A DNA stretch of 7,675 bases from Desulfobacteraceae bacterium (GTDB taxonomy: Bacteria > Desulfobacterota > DSM-4660 > Desulfatiglandales > Desulfatiglandaceae), in assembly GCA_030597505.1 (NCBI GenBank), contig JAUVRS010000111.1:1-7675 (forward strand), given 5' to 3'. Under the pieces are notes generated by a model, which did not search any database, was not told the DNA's origin, and was given only the letters and a program-made list of their open reading frames with translations. A program made the position numbers and the translations under genes. Each line of letters starts with the position of its first letter. The stretch's first letter is position 1. This document shows positions 5,673 through 7,675 of the stretch, piece by piece.

Positions 5673-7535
5673 TTAAAACAACAGGGTCTTTTTTGTCTTT
5701 TTTTTGCGTCTTCTTTTTGATGTGAAAGACGTCCGTTTGTATAGCTCGAGATACTTGGCTAAGCAGAGCTTCATATTTTTTCTTTCACAGATTTCCTGAA
5801 TTCCCCGTATGTCGTGATAATAGTCCAACTCTTGATAAATCTCTTTTGATATCTGGTGTAAGTTGTGAGATCGGATCAGACCTTCATCCACTGTAAACCC
5901 TCGGGCTTTCATGACCCGGGGCCCCGCGAAGATCACCAGCGCATTCGGTTCTGCAATCATGATGTCTCCCAGGGCGGCATAACTGGCGATTGCCCCGCCC
6001 GCGGAGGGATCGGCCAGGATCGATATATATAGGAGACCGTGCCGCTTCAACCGATTTACCGACTCTATTGTTTTTACCATCTGCATGAGTGCTGAAATCC
6101 CTTCATAAAGTCTTGCGCCGCCAGAGCAACAAAGACTTATAAAGGGTAAATTTTCCTGTATGGCAAGGTCAACTGCCCTTCTGAACTTTTCACCAAACAC
6201 CACGCCCATGGAGCCCCCGCAGTAATAAAAGGCCCCGATCGCCATGACCACAGGTAGACGGTGTATTTGTGCCCTGCCCACCACAAGGGATTCCTCGAAA
6301 TGAGAACGCCCCTCCTGTTTTGACAGAAAATCTCGATAATAGTCGGTGATGGCGTCCTCTTCCAGAAGCTGGTCCACGGTCAAGTTCCGGTAAATCTCGT
6401 GAAAGGTTCCAGTGTCAGCAAGACAGTCGATCCACCCGCTGGCCCCCAGGGTGTAGGAATATCCGCATTCAGGACACACATTGAAGTTGTCAAGCAAGGA
6501 TTTGAGGGGGATTAGTTTCCCACATGCCTTCGAACTCTTGTCTCCCGCCCGCTCTGCACCGCATCTGACAAATTCAGTGTCAGATGCCATGTTTTGAGGG
6601 TTTCCATAGTCGTCGGCCACATCTATCAGGCTGGTATAATTGACGATGTTGATATCCGGAGGGGGTTTGCGAAATACGTTCCTGATAGGCTTTTCTATAT
6701 ACCGCTTTATGTCATAAAGCGTGCCGCTTCCCTTGGAGACACCGTACTGTTTGGCCCTGATTTCTCGTTTCTTGATTAGTTTGGGAATGCCTGAACGAGA
6801 AAGGTCCTTTATAGCCTTGACAAGAAACTGGTTGATATTCCCCGCGGTCTCCTCCTGATTTGTGACATCCTCGGGTGATGGTACAATTCGGTCTATCACC
6901 CCAAGGTTTTTGAGGTCCCTGGCACCGGGTTTGAGAATAGTAAGGGCATCTTCGATTCGGGTCGGGTCTCTGAATACAATGGAAGCCATGCTTTCAGGAG
7001 GGGCGGTTGCGTAAAGGGCATCCTCCATTTGGCCCCTTATGTCCGTCACCTGAATGGCCAAAGCCCCCCCACTCCCCCCTTCTCCAAGGATCAGGGATAT
7101 AGTCCGCAAGGGTAAGGTCAGAAACTCCCGTATCAGTTGGGCGATAAAAAAGGCCTGAAAACGTTGTGCTGAATACATGGAGATGTCTGCGCCATAGGTA
7201 TCGATTATAGAGAAAATAAAGGTGTTCTCCGGATCTGAGACCCTGGCTCTTTTTAACACGGTCAAGATGAATGAATGATCGTCCGAGGTCAGCATTCCAT
7301 AATTGAGTTTTTTGAGATCGTCCTTGCTTTGAAGGTCCTCTGGGGTAGGTTTTTGTTGGGCAATTACAAAAATCTTTTTCTCCTCAAACTGGCAGGACCC
7401 CGTCAGCAACGAACCTTTAGGGGCCAGGAAGGGTTCAAAGTCGGGGAATAACTTATCAATGATATGCGAAGCCCTGGGCCGGAATGGGTGTCGGGTTCGT
7501 TTTTTAAAGGTTTCAAGGAGGTCTAACTTGGCCAT
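5673..7535 (-). CDS. accA-accD: Fused acetyl-CoA carboxylase carboxyltransferase, AccA-like then AccD-like
   Basis: The carboxyltransferase moves CO2 from carboxybiotin to acetyl-CoA to give malonyl-CoA, the first step of fatty acid synthesis. This 620-residue chain holds both halves. The AccA-like alpha half (about 1-290) has IIDTYGADI (110-118), the oxyanion motif GEGGSGGALAI (151-161) and APPESMASIVFRD (178-190). The AccD-like beta half (about 320-600) has a zinc ribbon with C325, C338, C354 and C357, then VVMAIGAFYYCGGSMG (429-444), CSGGARLYEG (470-479) and LADPSAGGAIASYAALGD (507-524). The alpha-before-beta order is the reverse of beta-before-alpha single-chain relatives such as propionyl-CoA carboxylase beta chains. 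The first zinc pair is C-x12-C instead of C-x2-C. The C-terminus is a basic tail (about 607-616). I chose the start at 7535 because AAAGGA lies eight bases upstream (7550-7545); an in-frame ATG at 7598 lacks a ribosome binding site. The acyl-CoA substrate could differ from acetyl-CoA. Confidence 0.9.
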   Translation of the reverse strand: MAKLDLLETFKKRTRHPFRPRASHIIDKLFPDFEPFLAPKGSLLTGSCQFEEKKIFVIAQQKPTPEDLQSKDDLKKLNYGMLTSDDHSFILTVLKRARVSDPENTFIFSIIDTYGADISMYSAQRFQAFFIAQLIREFLTLPLRTISLILGEGGSGGALAIQVTDIRGQMEDALYATAPPESMASIVFRDPTRIEDALTILKPGARDLKNLGVIDRIVPSPEDVTNQEETAGNINQFLVKAIKDLSRSGIPKLIKKREIRAKQYGVSKGSGTLYDIKRYIEKPIRNVFRKPPPDINIVNYTSLIDVADDYGNPQNMASDTEFVRCGAERAGDKSSKACGKLIPLKSLLDNFNVCPECGYSYTLGASGWIDCLADTGTFHEIYRNLTVDQLLEEDAITDYYRDFLSKQEGRSHFEESLVVGRAQIHRLPVVMAIGAFYYCGGSMGVVFGEKFRRAVDLAIQENLPFISLCCSGGARLYEGISALMQMVKTIESVNRLKRHGLLYISILADPSAGGAIASYAALGDIMIAEPNALVIFAGPRVMKARGFTVDEGLIRSHNLHQISKEIYQELDYYHDIRGIQEICERKNMKLCLAKYLELYKRTSFTSKRRRKKKTKKTLLF

Positions 7536-7625
7536 GATGAATATCCTTTCAAGTCTTGCTTGGCAATCAAGATCCGGAACCCTCAATGTTGGACACATGG
7601 AATAAAATATCAGGATCTAGTGACA

Positions 7626-7641
7626 AGCAATTAACATTCCT
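7626..7641 (-). promoter_or_regulatory. Possible sigma54-like -24/-12 element upstream of the carboxyltransferase gene
   Basis: Read on the minus strand, AGGAATGTTAATTGCT has GG and GC dinucleotides with the ten-base gap required for sigma54 and a good TTGCT -12 box. The -24 box matches poorly beyond GG. It lies about 90 bases before the start at 7535. A competing sigma70 reading, TTGATA (7656-7651), has only a weak -10 box (TAATTG) 17 bases on. Neither is certain. Confidence 0.25.
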
Positions 7642-7643
7642 CC

Positions 7644-7662
7644 AAATAATTATCAATTATTT
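7644..7662. repeat. AT-rich palindrome, possible operator, upstream of the carboxyltransferase gene
   Basis: AAATAATT and AATTATTT form a perfect eight-base inverted repeat around ATC. It overlaps the putative TTGATA -35 box and abuts the possible sigma54-like element, about 110-125 bases before the minus-strand start at 7535. The shape suits a dimeric repressor site, but no regulator is identifiable. Perfect AT-only dyads also occur by chance in such AT-rich DNA. Confidence 0.45.
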
Positions 7663-7675
7663 CCCGTAAAATTTA

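Noticed and set aside
5660..5705. Intrinsic terminator of the mdh transcript at the T runs
   Set aside because: The T runs are real, but no stable hairpin directly precedes them; they are explained by Lys codons of the opposite-strand gene.
7536..7598. Upstream in-frame start (minus strand, 7598) for the carboxyltransferase
   Set aside because: There is no ribosome binding site before 7598, and the extra 21 residues do not look like carboxyltransferase sequence; the internal start at 7535 has AAAGGA at good spacing.
7614..7637. Six-codon leader peptide (minus strand ATG to TAG) upstream of the carboxyltransferase
   Set aside because: Its GGAGG is about one base from the ATG, too close for initiation, and there is no codon bias or attenuator structure to support it.

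Overview
The window looks like a chromosomal metabolic region of an anaerobic bacterium, most likely a sulfate-reducing or syntrophic member of the Desulfobacterota (former Deltaproteobacteria). This placement is an inference from gene content: a compact FMN-type glutamate synthase of the archaeal kind, a short LDH-like malate dehydrogenase, a single-chain AccA-AccD carboxyltransferase, and a GAF-ANTAR regulator. I see no mobile elements, CRISPR arrays, tRNAs or rRNAs.

Layout. (1) 1-345 (+): the 3' end of a GAF-ANTAR RNA-binding antiterminator gene, which begins before the window. (2) 346-644: an intergenic regulatory region with a good sigma70-type promoter, then two RNA hairpins that show the same AAAGGC hexaloop. 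The second hairpin overlaps the 5' arm of a very strong intrinsic terminator. This is the architecture expected of an ANTAR-responsive antitermination leader. (3) 645-2297 (+): an FMN-binding glutamate synthase domain protein, followed by its own strong terminator (2322-2361). (4) 2620-4098 (+): a PurF-like protein whose glutaminase site has lost the N-terminal Cys and other glutamine-binding residues, while the PRPP-binding loop is intact. (5) 4315-5668 (+): a textbook sigma70 promoter, malate dehydrogenase (mdh), an inter-cistronic hairpin and a 91-residue protein of unknown function that probably uses a TTG start. (6) 5673-7535 (-): a convergent gene for a fused acetyl-CoA carboxylase carboxyltransferase in alpha-then-beta order. 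Upstream of it, at the window's right edge, lie an AT-rich palindrome and a possible sigma54-like element.

How it fits together. The ANTAR protein probably controls read-through into the glutamate synthase gene, linking nitrogen assimilation to a signal sensed upstream of the ANTAR domain. The PurF-like gene is adjacent but transcriptionally separated by a terminator. Its loss of glutaminase chemistry suggests an ammonia-dependent, regulatory or otherwise re-purposed phosphoribosyltransferase-fold protein. The malate dehydrogenase and carboxyltransferase genes are ordinary central-carbon and lipid functions, but the carboxyltransferase has an unusual architecture. The most interesting features are the self-contained ANTAR/twin-hexaloop/terminator switch and the degenerate PurF paralog beside it.
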